Positions 32,285-41,485 of a DNA stretch of 64,000 bases are shown here, piece by piece (within the stretch, counting starts at the first letter, position 1; every line of letters starts with the position of its first letter). A model generated the notes under the pieces. That model saw nothing but the letters and a program-made list of their open reading frames with translations. It was not told where the DNA came from and did no database searches. The position numbers and the translations under genes are program-made. Origin of the DNA: Taishania sp965247975 (GTDB lineage Bacteria > Bacteroidota > Bacteroidia > Flavobacteriales_D > Crocinitomicaceae); NCBI GenBank assembly GCA_965247975.1, contig OZ252050.1, forward strand, positions 3,038,001-3,102,000, in the 5' to 3' direction.

Positions 32285-32968
32285 TTACAAAAGATCTCTC
32301 ATAGCAGTGACAGCCTGCTGAATGTTTTTCCGTACCTCCAACATACTCGCATCCATCATGTAACAAGGAGCTGTAACGATCTTGTTCTTTTTATCAATGT
32401 GAATTTCTCGAACACTTTTTAGTGTTGTTTCGGAGCCACAAGTCTCTAAACCACTCACAAACGACGAAATATCATACGGAGATGGTTCATTGCTTGTACC
32501 AATGGTCAATTCAGTGTGAACCGTTGATCCTTCAAATGCCTTTGAAATTAAAATTGGACTCACACAAAGGGCTACAATTGGTTTTCCAATATTCACAAGA
32601 TTGACGAGCAACAATTTCACTTCAGGTAAAATGGTTCCTGCTGCTCCATTAAAAGCCCAATCTGAAAAATTTTTGGCACTTCCAAAGCCGCCTGGAATAA
32701 CCAAACCATCTAAATCTGCAGGATTTATTTTTGTGATTTCAACAACATTTCCTCTCGAAATACGAGCTGCTTCAACCATCATATTGCGCGATTCACCTGC
32801 TTGCTCTTCGCCCGTCAAATGATTTACAACATGGTGCTGATTTTTATTCACGCTGAGTGGCACAACCGTTCCTCCTAATTCTTCAATGGCCAACATGGCT
32901 AACACAGCTTCCTGAATTTCTACTCCATCATAAACGCCACAACCAGAAAGTAAGACTCCAATTTTCAT
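32285..32968 (-). CDS. elbB: ElbB-like DJ-1/PfpI superfamily protein (isoprenoid-biosynthesis glyoxalase)
   Basis: 227 residues. It begins KIGVLLSGCGVYDGVEIQEA, the standard ElbB N-terminus, contains NKNQHHVVNHLTGEE and VIPGGFGSAKNFSDWAF, and has the conserved nucleophilic Cys in KPIVALCVSP (about 134). The end TAPCYMMDASMLEVRKNI also matches the family. ElbB (ElyA) is reported as a glyoxalase-like protein and was first linked to isoprenoid synthesis, so the physiological role is only loosely defined. The gene is single, ending at a shared terminator. Confidence 0.92.
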   Translation of the reverse strand: MKIGVLLSGCGVYDGVEIQEAVLAMLAIEELGGTVVPLSVNKNQHHVVNHLTGEEQAGESRNMMVEAARISRGNVVEITKINPADLDGLVIPGGFGSAKNFSDWAFNGAAGTILPEVKLLLVNLVNIGKPIVALCVSPILISKAFEGSTVHTELTIGTSNEPSPYDISSFVSGLETCGSETTLKSVREIHIDKKNKIVTAPCYMMDASMLEVRKNIQQAVTAMRDLL

Positions 32969-33016
32969 TTATTTTTACGCTTTGCTAAAGGTTAAACCTT
33001 CAAATTACTTTATGAT

Positions 33017-33466
33017 TTATTTGTCCGCGCCGGAATCGTATTTATACAGAATTCGATCCTTCCAGCCATTTAAAGTCAGGTAGATTTCGCTTCCTTCTTC
33101 TTGCTTATAAGCAAAAGATTCGATATTCACGGAAACTTTGGTTGATTTCAATTCACGACATGTTTCACCGTTTGCATTGTGAATTAATTGAATAGAACGA
33201 ATTGGAGGTAATGATTTTGAAATCACTTGACTTCCTGTCATCGCAAATGAATGCTCTGTGCATCCACCAGAGTAAGAAACATCTAAAGTCATTACATTTC
33301 CTTTAATTTCAATACTATTGATGGTGTAGTCATCCGATTTTTGATCCATTTCCTGATCAGCGATTGTTGCAGTAATCACGTTCATTTTTCCATTTTTCTT
33401 GGCGTTCTTTTTCGTTCCACAGCTCAAAGCCAAGGTACCAACCAAAATTAGCATTACTAGTTTCAT
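33017..33466 (-). CDS. Hypothetical lipoprotein, 149 aa
   Basis: A clear lipoprotein signal with lipobox LALSC (Cys 16) is followed by a Lys-rich tether (GTKKNAKKNGK) and a small beta-sandwich. The segment LDVSYSGGCTEHSFAMTGS is shared by a group of short Bacteroidota lipoproteins; a second Cys near GETCRELKS could form a disulphide with it. A -7 box TATATTTG lies at 33490-33497 on the minus strand. Function unknown; monocistronic, divergent from rimO. Confidence 0.75.
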   Translation of the reverse strand: MKLVMLILVGTLALSCGTKKNAKKNGKMNVITATIADQEMDQKSDDYTINSIEIKGNVMTLDVSYSGGCTEHSFAMTGSQVISKSLPPIRSIQLIHNANGETCRELKSTKVSVNIESFAYKQEEGSEIYLTLNGWKDRILYKYDSGADK

Positions 33467-33597
33467 CTTTTCCTTTTTTTACTTAATTTCAAATATAATA
33501 CCATATTTCAAAATACAGCTGTTTTTTTATCAGTCATTTGATGTGGCTTTATCATTTCAAATTCATCAATGTACATGCATCATTCATAATTCCTGCG

Positions 33598-33605
33598 TAT
33601 TTTTG
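33598..33605 (+). promoter_or_regulatory. -7 box of rimO
   Basis: TATTTTTG, a perfect match to TAnnTTTG, 5 bp before the rimO ATG at 33611. Confidence 0.55.
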
Positions 33606-33610
33606 CACCA

Positions 33611-34930
33611 ATGAAAACCAAAACACTCAAAAAGAATAAAGTAAACGTCGTGACGCTCGGTTGTTCGAAGAATATTTTCGACTCAGAAGTCATGATGGCG
33701 CAGCTGAAAGCGAACAAATTTGAAGTAGAACATGAATCTATGCACGATGATGCTGAAATTGTGATCATCAATACCTGTGGATTTATCGATAATGCCAAAC
33801 AAGAGTCTATAGATACGATTTTGCGCTATGCGGAAGCTAAGGCGGATGGAATGGTCTCAAAACTTTATGTAACTGGCTGCTTATCTGAAAGATACAAAGA
33901 CGACTTAGAAGCTGAAATTCCCGAAGTAGATGCTTTTTTTGGGACAAGAGATTTACCTCGCTTATTAAAAACACTTAAAGCTGATTACAAACACGAATTG
34001 GTTGGAGAACGTTTATTGACCACTCCAAACCATTACGCCTATTTCAAAATTGCGGAAGGTTGCGATCGACCTTGTTCTTTTTGTGCCATTCCATTGATGC
34101 GTGGAAAACACATTTCTACGCCCATTGAAGATTTGATAAAGCAAGCAAAATCACTGGCAGCGCAAGGCGTGAAAGAATTGATGCTTATTGCGCAAGATTT
34201 AACGTATTACGGACTTGATATTTACAAAAAACGCGCACTTGCTGATTTATTAGAAGAGCTTGTTAAAGTAGAAGGCATCGAATGGATTAAATTGCATTAT
34301 GCATTTCCTGCAGGCTTCCCGATGGATGTTTTGGATGTCATGAACAAATACGACAAAATTTGCAAGTACATCGATATGCCACTGCAACATGGTTCTACTT
34401 CTATTTTGAAGGCAATGCGTAGAGGAATCACGCGCGAAAAAACGGAAGAATTGGTGGCTGAAATTCGGACAAAAGTTCCTGGAATCGCAATAAGAACGAC
34501 ATTAATTGCTGGTTACCCAGGTGAAACCGAAGCTGATTTTCAAGAAATGTATGAATTCGTCGAAAAATCTCGCTTTGATCGCCTAGGAATTTTCACTTAT
34601 TCACACGAAGAAAATACACATGCTCACAACTTCGACGACGATGTTCCAGAAGAGGTGAAACGCCAACGTGCTGATGCAATCATGGAATTACAGTCAGGAA
34701 TTAGTCATGAACTGAATCAACAAAAAATTGGAAAAACCTTTAAAGTACTTTTCGATCGTGTTGAAGGCGATTATTTCATCGGACGAACAGAGTTTGATTC
34801 ACCAGAAGTTGACAACGAAGTTCTTGTGAAAAAGACAGATGGCTATATTCGCTTAGGCGATTTTGCTGAAGTTGAAATAACAAGTGCAGATCACTATGAC
34901 CTTTATGGAATAGTGAAGACAAAAGAATAA
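33611..34930 (+). CDS. rimO: Ribosomal protein S12 methylthiotransferase
   Basis: 439 residues, full length. The UPF0004 domain begins VVTLGCSKNIFDSEVMMAQL; the radical-SAM cluster Cys are in AEGCDRPCSFCAIP (about 151, 155, 158); DMPLQHGSTSILKAMRRGI and a C-terminal TRAM domain complete it. It adds a methylthio group to Asp of ribosomal protein S12. LGCSKN distinguishes RimO from MiaB, whose motif is GCQMN. A perfect -7 box precedes it. A weak hairpin GATTCCT / AGGAATC (34942-34964) between it and the M61 peptidase gene could attenuate transcription. Confidence 0.96.
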   Translation: MKTKTLKKNKVNVVTLGCSKNIFDSEVMMAQLKANKFEVEHESMHDDAEIVIINTCGFIDNAKQESIDTILRYAEAKADGMVSKLYVTGCLSERYKDDLEAEIPEVDAFFGTRDLPRLLKTLKADYKHELVGERLLTTPNHYAYFKIAEGCDRPCSFCAIPLMRGKHISTPIEDLIKQAKSLAAQGVKELMLIAQDLTYYGLDIYKKRALADLLEELVKVEGIEWIKLHYAFPAGFPMDVLDVMNKYDKICKYIDMPLQHGSTSILKAMRRGITREKTEELVAEIRTKVPGIAIRTTLIAGYPGETEADFQEMYEFVEKSRFDRLGIFTYSHEENTHAHNFDDDVPEEVKRQRADAIMELQSGISHELNQQKIGKTFKVLFDRVEGDYFIGRTEFDSPEVDNEVLVKKTDGYIRLGDFAEVEITSADHYDLYGIVKTKE

Positions 34931-34992
34931 AAGCGATGACTGATTCCTGATTGCTATAGGAATCGAAGTCAAAGCAATAGAATAAAAAATCT

Positions 34993-36702
34993 ATGACAAA
35001 ATATCATTTCAATATAGAACATCCTAATCAACAATATGTTCAAATTAAACTAACCGCTGAAATCAATCAAGCAGAAACACTCGTGCAACTTCCAAGTTGG
35101 CGACCGGGACGCTATGAATTGGGCAATTTTGCTAAAAATGTTAAGGGTTTTAAAGTTTTTGATCAAAATGGAAAAAAGCTTTCTTTTCAAAAAAAATCCA
35201 AGGATTTATGGCGCATTGAAACAGAAGGTGCCACACAAATTTCTGTCGAATACAGCTATTATGCCGCTCAACTGAATGCTGGATCTACATTTTTGGATGC
35301 GAATCAATTGTATGTAAATCCAGTCAACTGCTGCATGTATGTTATAGGGAAAGAAAATGAATCCATCGAAGTTAATCTTGCTATTCCAGAAAAGTGGAAA
35401 ATTGCTTGTTCCATGGAACAAAAAGAGAGAACGATGTTTGCCGCTCATTTTGATGAATTGGCCGATTCTCCTTTTATCTGTTCATCCAATTTACAATATA
35501 ATTCCTACGAATCCTTTGGAACAACTTTTCATGTTTGGTTCAATGGATTGGTAAAACCAGAATGGGAAAGATTGCTCCACGATTTTAAAGCATTCACAGA
35601 CAAACAAATTGAAAAATTTGCTGAATTCCCAACGGATCATTATCATTTTCTCATTCATTGCTTGCCAATAAAAGCCTATCACGGCGTTGAACACCACAAG
35701 TCGACGGTGATTTCACTTGGACCATCTTATGATATTTTTAAATCATTGTACAGTGAATTACTCGGCGTGAGTTCTCATGAGCTTTATCATACATGGAATG
35801 TGAAGGCAATTCGACCAATCGAAATGTTTCCATACGATTTCACGAAAGAAAATTATTCGCGATTGGGTTATTTGTGTGAAGGTGTGACGACATACATGGG
35901 CGATGTTTTCCTACTCAAAAGCAATGTATTTAATTTGAATCAATATTTTGAGGAGCTAAAAGCGCGACTTCAAGTTCACTTTGATAATCATGCACGTTTC
36001 AATTATTCTGTCGCGGAATCCTCGTTTGATACTTGGTTAGACGGTTATGAACCTGGAGCGCCAAATCGCAAAGTTTCGATTTATACAGAAGGATGCTTGT
36101 TGGCGTTTGTGATCGATGTCATGATCTTGAAAGCTACGGAAAACAAACGAAATTTAGACCAAGTCATGAAGAATCTTTACTTCAATTTCGCCTTGAAAGG
36201 CAAAGGAGTATCTGAATCCGATTATTTGGCGGAGTTACATAATGTTTCAGGCATTTCGTTTGAATCTTTTTTTGAAGATTATGTTTATGGATGTAACGCT
36301 TTTGAGCCTATCATCACTGAAGCATTTGAATATCTTGGTTGGGAACTTGTACAAACACCAGCAAAATTGTACAGTTCTTCTAGACTGGGAATGAAAACTA
36401 TTCTTGATGGACAAAAAATAATCGTTCAAGCCATTTACCCTGGTTCACCAGGAGATTTAGGAGGCTTGATGCTTGGTGATCAATTGCTAGGTCTGAATGG
36501 TATTCTCTTTCAAAATGATTTAGAAAATTGGCTCACTTTTTCGGATGACGAATTGAAGAAATTCACGGTCATTCGCGCCAATCGCATTTTAGAGCTGACA
36601 CTTCCTGAAGTCAACCGAAATTTTTATTCAGAATTCGATATTAAAGTGATCTCTGAACCGAATGCACACCAAAAAAGAGCATTGGACGCTTGGAAGAAAT
36701 AA
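34993..36702 (+). CDS. M61-family metallopeptidase with PDZ domain
   Basis: 569 residues. The N-terminal beta domain starts YHFNIEHPNQQYVQIKL; the zinc motif HELYH (about 261-265) is in SSHELYHTWNVKAIRP and the third ligand in YLCEGVTTYMGD; a PDZ domain follows near 470-545 (GQKIIVQAIYPGSPGDLGGLMLGDQLLGLNG). M61 (glycyl aminopeptidase-like) enzymes of this size are common in Bacteroidota, usually cytoplasmic; no signal peptide is evident. It follows rimO by 62 bp and may share its transcript. The physiological substrate is unknown. Confidence 0.92.
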   Translation: MTKYHFNIEHPNQQYVQIKLTAEINQAETLVQLPSWRPGRYELGNFAKNVKGFKVFDQNGKKLSFQKKSKDLWRIETEGATQISVEYSYYAAQLNAGSTFLDANQLYVNPVNCCMYVIGKENESIEVNLAIPEKWKIACSMEQKERTMFAAHFDELADSPFICSSNLQYNSYESFGTTFHVWFNGLVKPEWERLLHDFKAFTDKQIEKFAEFPTDHYHFLIHCLPIKAYHGVEHHKSTVISLGPSYDIFKSLYSELLGVSSHELYHTWNVKAIRPIEMFPYDFTKENYSRLGYLCEGVTTYMGDVFLLKSNVFNLNQYFEELKARLQVHFDNHARFNYSVAESSFDTWLDGYEPGAPNRKVSIYTEGCLLAFVIDVMILKATENKRNLDQVMKNLYFNFALKGKGVSESDYLAELHNVSGISFESFFEDYVYGCNAFEPIITEAFEYLGWELVQTPAKLYSSSRLGMKTILDGQKIIVQAIYPGSPGDLGGLMLGDQLLGLNGILFQNDLENWLTFSDDELKKFTVIRANRILELTLPEVNRNFYSEFDIKVISEPNAHQKRALDAWKK

Positions 36703-36893
36703 GTTGAATTCTTGTTTCTAATCATTGGTATCCGATAAAAAAAGTATTTTGGTGTCAAACGCTTATTTTGCCTGCCTAAATTGAAATACTAAATCTTCGG
36801 GCTTTAATTTCAAAAAATCCAAATTCGTTTCAAAAAATTAAGGTTCCGTCCATAATCGGTTCAAATTTTGAGAAGTGAGGATTACGAGAAGAA

Positions 36894-36994
36894 TTGAACG
36901 GTGAACCGATTACAAAAGGCCCTTCCTTTCTTTTCGAATGGAAGGGTCTGTATTGCTTCAGCAATGCACTACTTTTGTTAATCGGTCCGTTCAA
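36894..36994. repeat. Long imperfect inverted repeat between M61 gene and receptor
   Basis: TTGAACGG (36894) and ACCGATTACAAAAG (ending 36918) pair with CTTTTGTTAATCGGT and CCGTTCAA (36972-36994). Two small hairpins lie in the loop: CCCTTCC / GGAAGGG and ATTGC / GCAAT. The 400-bp gap holds no gene. It resembles the accessory-block palindromes in being long and bulged, but no cassette flanks it. Confidence 0.6.
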
Positions 36995-36995
36995 G

Positions 36996-37036
36996 ACTTT
37001 TCGCCGAACGGCTAAAATTTGGACTAGAGTTTTTTG
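36996..37036 (-). repeat. Dispersed ~40-bp intergenic repeat, copy 2
   Basis: Reverse complement of this segment aligns with 5028-5069 (about 31 of 39 positions). It directly abuts the inverted repeat at 36894-36994. Adjacent sequence TTTTTGGTTCTTTTTGGGG is also strikingly T/G-rich. Confidence 0.55.
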
Positions 37037-37102
37037 GTTCTTTTTGGGGCAATGCCAAAAAGAACAAGAAATAAATCAGACAATATTGTTTTCGAATAAA
37101 TC

Positions 37103-39445
37103 TTAGAATTTATAACTCACACCCAAACTCGGAAGAATTGGGAACTGATTGATCACTTGGTTCGTTACACGATTCACATAGAAGATATTTTTGCGGTTAT
37201 AGGCATTTGTAACACTCGCAATGATCTCAAGTACTGAACTGTTTTTGAATGTAAATGATTTTTTCAGGGTAATATCCAAACGGTGATATGTTGGTAAACG
37301 ACCTGAATTGAATTCGCCTAAATCAACAGAAACAGCATTTGGATTCGAAGTAGTATAATCGGTTGTTACACCATTTCCAAAATTATCCAATTGAAAATAT
37401 CCAGAAGTTGGAGTGAAAGGCAATCCAGAACCAAAATTCCAACGAATACTTAACTCTGTTCCTTTGTTTTTTCCAAATAAATAAGTACCAACCAAATTGA
37501 TGTTATGTCTACGATCAAACACTGGAGCATATTCTGAGAAACCATCCCATCTTGTAGATTTTTGAAGCGAATAAACCGCCCAAATGTATAAACGTGATTT
37601 GCTGTATTTTAATAAAAAGTCAACTCCATAAGAATCGCCTGATTCAATCAAGAAATTCTTTTTTTGTTCATCCGGGTATTTTGAAAATTCCTCGGTATCG
37701 TCGTAGATTTTATTTTGATTGATATTACTCAATTGATCAAAGAATTTGTAGAATCCTTCCACGTTCAATGTCAAATGTTTCGTAAGATCGATTTCTGTTC
37801 CTAAAATAGCATGCCAAGCATATTGCAAACCATTTTTTGGGTTGCGCTCTTTTCCATACTGATTCACAAATGATTGCTGAATATTGTCTGGAGCAGCAAG
37901 TAATCCGTTGAATAAATTCACAACATCGCGATCAGATGATGCAGACGTAAAGTTTTGAGAATATCTTCCTCCCGATGCTTTAATTCTGATATTTTCAGAA
38001 GCATTGAATTTCAAACCTGCTCTAGGTTCAATCGAAATTGCGGAAGAGGATGGATAAGCCTGAACTCGGACGCTAGGTTGAAAAACCCATCGAGGAGAAA
38101 CCAATCGATAACTGAGGTAAGCTCCAACTTCGGTTGAAAAGGCTTTGTTTTCAATTTTTCGTTTCAATTCATTGAATGTGTAGTATTCTGTTGAAAATCC
38201 TCCTATGTTGATTCCGTAATTAAGTTGTCCTTCTTTACGTAAGAAATAAGTGAAATCAAAACCTAAGTCAAATCCTCCAATAGAACTAAATCTTTTTTCA
38301 GACCCCACTTCTTGGAAGGTTGTTTTGTAATGACTTCCTGTTAAATGTCCCTTGATGAATACAGGTGAACTTCCTGGCACCAAAATGAAATTCAAACCTC
38401 CCCCAGATGCTTTCCAATCTAAATCGGCAGCGCCGTAATCAACACTGTCTCGGTTGTGGAATCCAAAAGCACTAAATTTTGTTCCTCCGTCACCGTTAAA
38501 TGTCATTTTACCATATAAATCCGTGAATGTAAATGGCAATCCTTCACCATCGTTCACATTTCTGTAAAGTCCTTTTGAGGTATAATCCAACAAACTATGT
38601 TTTGCTGAGAAAATATACGATCCAGCTCTAGGACTATCTCCTTTTTTCTTACCAATTGGTCCTTCCAATACTGCTTTCGCCATGAACGGAGAAGCTGAAA
38701 TTTTTCCACCAAATTTCTTACGATTTCCGTCTCTGTAGGTAATGTCCATGATGGATGAAATACGTCCACCATATTCAGCGTCAAATCCTCCTGTATAAAT
38801 ATCAGTACTTTTAATCAATTCAGTTTCAAACACGGAGAAGAATCCGATGGAGTGAAACGGACTGTAGATGGTCATTCCATCCAACAAAATTTTGTTTTGA
38901 ATCGGTGTTCCTCCTCGCACATACAATTGTCCACCTTGATCTCCCGTTGTTACAACCCCAGGAGTTACACTAAACGCACCGATGATATCATTTTCAGCAC
39001 CAACACTTGGAATCCGCTCAATACCTGCTTTATCTAAAGAAATCTTTGAAATAAGTACTTGACTCGTTTTCATTTTCCCTTCCGCAGAAACGACAACTTC
39101 ATCTATTCGTTTTACATCGTCACGTTTTTCTAGTAAATACTTTACATTTTTTATCCCATCAGCCGTGGTTACCTCTATACGCTCTGTCACCACATTATAC
39201 CCTTGACTTTGAATTTTGACGATATAAGTTCCCTTAACTACCTTAGGAAACGAAAAGAATCCATCCTCATCGGTTGTTGCTCCTGCATAAACACTACTAT
39301 CGCTGCTTTTTAACAATTTCACCTTTTCAAAAGCCATTGGATCACCACTGTTTTTATCTGAAACAACCCCACGAATGGTATAGTTTTGACTAAAAGCGAA
39401 CGAGTTAAGAAAAATGACGCAAAGTGCGGAGAGCAATAATTTCAT
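37103..39445 (-). CDS. TonB-dependent receptor with carboxypeptidase-regulatory domain
   Basis: 780 residues. Signal peptide about 1-19 (NSFAFSQ); a carboxypeptidase-regulatory-like domain (about 22-105, YTIRGVVSDKNSGDPMAFEK); plug domain (about 130-240) with ISLDKAGIERIPSVGAENDI, TPGVVTTGDQGGQLYVRGG, LLDGMTIYSPFHSIGFFSVF and the AEYGGRISSIMDI segment. The remainder is a 22-strand-type barrel ending in aromatic LGVSYKF. The substrate is unknown; no SusD gene or TonB gene is near. Receptors of this plug type often import metal chelates or peptides, but that is not demonstrated here. Confidence 0.93.
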   Translation of the reverse strand: MKLLLSALCVIFLNSFAFSQNYTIRGVVSDKNSGDPMAFEKVKLLKSSDSSVYAGATTDEDGFFSFPKVVKGTYIVKIQSQGYNVVTERIEVTTADGIKNVKYLLEKRDDVKRIDEVVVSAEGKMKTSQVLISKISLDKAGIERIPSVGAENDIIGAFSVTPGVVTTGDQGGQLYVRGGTPIQNKILLDGMTIYSPFHSIGFFSVFETELIKSTDIYTGGFDAEYGGRISSIMDITYRDGNRKKFGGKISASPFMAKAVLEGPIGKKKGDSPRAGSYIFSAKHSLLDYTSKGLYRNVNDGEGLPFTFTDLYGKMTFNGDGGTKFSAFGFHNRDSVDYGAADLDWKASGGGLNFILVPGSSPVFIKGHLTGSHYKTTFQEVGSEKRFSSIGGFDLGFDFTYFLRKEGQLNYGINIGGFSTEYYTFNELKRKIENKAFSTEVGAYLSYRLVSPRWVFQPSVRVQAYPSSSAISIEPRAGLKFNASENIRIKASGGRYSQNFTSASSDRDVVNLFNGLLAAPDNIQQSFVNQYGKERNPKNGLQYAWHAILGTEIDLTKHLTLNVEGFYKFFDQLSNINQNKIYDDTEEFSKYPDEQKKNFLIESGDSYGVDFLLKYSKSRLYIWAVYSLQKSTRWDGFSEYAPVFDRRHNINLVGTYLFGKNKGTELSIRWNFGSGLPFTPTSGYFQLDNFGNGVTTDYTTSNPNAVSVDLGEFNSGRLPTYHRLDITLKKSFTFKNSSVLEIIASVTNAYNRKNIFYVNRVTNQVINQFPILPSLGVSYKF

Positions 39446-39563
39446 ACAATATTATTTACAGTTCTTTCAATAGAGGCGTGAAGATACAATTTTCAGCCAA
39501 ATATTTTAACCTTTTTGGTCGAAAAGTATTTCTAAGGTGGTATTTGTTGAGTAAAGTGTAAAG

Positions 39564-40334
39564 CTAGGATTTCAAATTATGCTTTGCTTGATTCCAAAAC
39601 GAATCCAATTCTTCAAGATTCATTTCACTCATAACTAATTCTTTATCATTGATCAACTGTTCCATTTCCTGAAAACGAGCCATGAATTTTTTATTTGTTC
39701 GTTCCAATGCGTTTTCTGGATTTAAATCTATGAATCGTGCATAATTTATTAGTGAAAAAATCAAATCGCCAAATTCCTCTTCAGCATGTTCCGTTTGATG
39801 ATCAATTTCGTACTTGAATTCATTCAATTCTTCGAGCACTTTTTCCCACACTTGGTCTTTCGTGTCCCAATCAAAGCCTATTCCTTTCACTTTTTCCTGA
39901 ATTCGAGCGGCTTTAACCATGGCCGGAAGTGATTTGGGAACTCCTTCTAATACAGATTTTTTTCCTTCTTTTAATTTTAATTTCTCCCAATTCGCCTTGA
40001 CTTCTTCTTCCGTAGTTGCTTCAACATCGCCATAAATATGTGGGTGACGATGAATTAATTTGTCGCAAATTTGATTCAAAACACTTTCTACATCAAATGC
40101 CTTTTGCTCTTCTCCTAATTTACAATAAAAGACCAAATGCAAAAATAAATCGCCTATTTCCCCTTTAACTTCAGCCAAATCATTATCCAAAATGCCGTCT
40201 GCCAACTCATACGTTTCTTCAATCGTTAAGTGTCTGAGCGATTCAAAAGTTTGTTTTTTATCCCATGGACATTTTTCTCTTAAATCATCCATTATATTTA
40301 AAAGTCTTTCAAATGCAATTAATCGTGGGTCCAT
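39564..40334 (-). CDS. mazG: Nucleoside triphosphate pyrophosphohydrolase MazG
   Basis: 256 residues from the ATG at 40334; the open frame extends to a TTG at 40349 but the ATG start (MDPRLIAFERLLNIMDDLRE) is the usual one. Two MazG domains are present: CPWDKKQTFESLRHLTIEETYELADGI with EIGDLFLHLVFY, and a second with DHQTEHAEEEFGDLIFSLINY. MazG hydrolyses non-canonical NTPs and modulates ppGpp-related stress in some bacteria. The gene is divergent from the acyloxyacyl hydrolase-like gene, with about 60 bp between the starts. Confidence 0.94.
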   Translation of the reverse strand: MDPRLIAFERLLNIMDDLREKCPWDKKQTFESLRHLTIEETYELADGILDNDLAEVKGEIGDLFLHLVFYCKLGEEQKAFDVESVLNQICDKLIHRHPHIYGDVEATTEEEVKANWEKLKLKEGKKSVLEGVPKSLPAMVKAARIQEKVKGIGFDWDTKDQVWEKVLEELNEFKYEIDHQTEHAEEEFGDLIFSLINYARFIDLNPENALERTNKKFMARFQEMEQLINDKELVMSEMNLEELDSFWNQAKHNLKS

Positions 40335-40395
40335 GGTTCCTTTTTTCAAGTAAAATTAGTACTTTTCGCCACTTAAAAATCGAGTACACGATCGA

Positions 40396-41485
40396 ATGAC
40401 TAAATATTTGTCCACATTTATTTTGATTTTATTCTCCTTGGCAAGTTATTGTCAAAACAACCGCATTTGGGGAATTGAAAGCAAATTCAAAACTGGAATT
40501 TTATTGGGACATAGACCTGTCATGGGGCATTTGGCTGAGCATCACGTTTTTGCGGGAGAATTAAGCCTTTATTTGCGAACAGACGGTAGAAATAAGTGGC
40601 ATTCTGCTTATAAATATCCAGATTTAGGAGTTACATTTTACGGTGGTACAGCAGGAAACAAAGAAGTTCTTGGTAATTTTTTTGGCGTTAATTCGTTCTT
40701 ATCTATTCCTTTTATTGCAAAACCAAAATTCCGATTCAACGGTAAATTGTCCGCTGGTTTAGGACTTGGAACCAAGCAATATGATCCGGTTACAAATCCA
40801 AAGAATGTTGCCATGTCTACGCCATTAAACGCTATGATTTGTCTTGGTTTGGATGCAAAATATTACTTCAAGCAAAACTGGTTTTCACTTGGCATCGACA
40901 TGACTCATTTTTCAAACGGAGCATTTAAAGTGCCGAATCTTGGAATCAACTTGCCGTATATGGGGTTCGCCTATGGACGATTTCTTAAAAAGCCCGAAAT
41001 TGATACTTCAATTATAGCGCAAGAAAATCACATGCCATTTCGAAAGATCTTTTTTGGCGGAACTGCTATTATTTCTGCTAAAGAAGTATTTCCAACTGGC
41101 GGAAAAAAAATATCCTGTTTATGCATTAAGTCTACATGCTCGGACTTTTTTAAAACCACGCGTTGGTTGGGAAATTGCCATAGATCTTATGTCAAAACAA
41201 GCCATTTTTGGCTATAGACCTCAAATTGAAAAGAAACAAAAAGATATTTTTCAAATCGGTGCTTACTTGGGATACATGTTGCCCTTGGATCAATTTCACT
41301 TTGTACTTGGAATGGGTTATTATGTCCGTGATAAATACCAGCCTGAAGATGCAATGTATCACCGTGTTGGGTTCCGCTATTACTTAAAGAATGGAATTCA
41401 TTTGAACCTTGTACTAAAATCACATTGGGCGCGGGCCGATTATGTGGAATATGGAATTGGATACTCTTTTAATACGAAGAAATGA
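40396..41485 (+). pseudogene. Acyloxyacyl hydrolase / PagL-like lipid A deacylase, frameshifted
   Basis: The first frame (40396 on) has a signal peptide (about 1-19, SYCQ) and continues as a typical barrel (IWGIESKFKTGILLGHRPVM, DMTHFSNGAFKVPNLGINLP) until about residue 238, then turns into unrelated residues after an A8 run at 41103-41110. The next frame continues the family sequence (YPVYALSLHARTFLKPRVGW ... YGIGYSFNTKK) to a stop at 41483-41485. A single extra A explains it. The HFSNG motif with His/Ser fits the PagL-like catalytic region. The downstream gene overlaps the second frame's stop as ATGA, suggesting an intact ancestral gene, with transcriptional slippage or a read error as alternatives. 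Confidence 0.85.

Noticed and set aside
34942..34964. Terminator between rimO and the M61 gene
   Set aside because: The 7-bp stem has no T-run and the gap is short; read-through is likely, so it is only mentioned with rimO.
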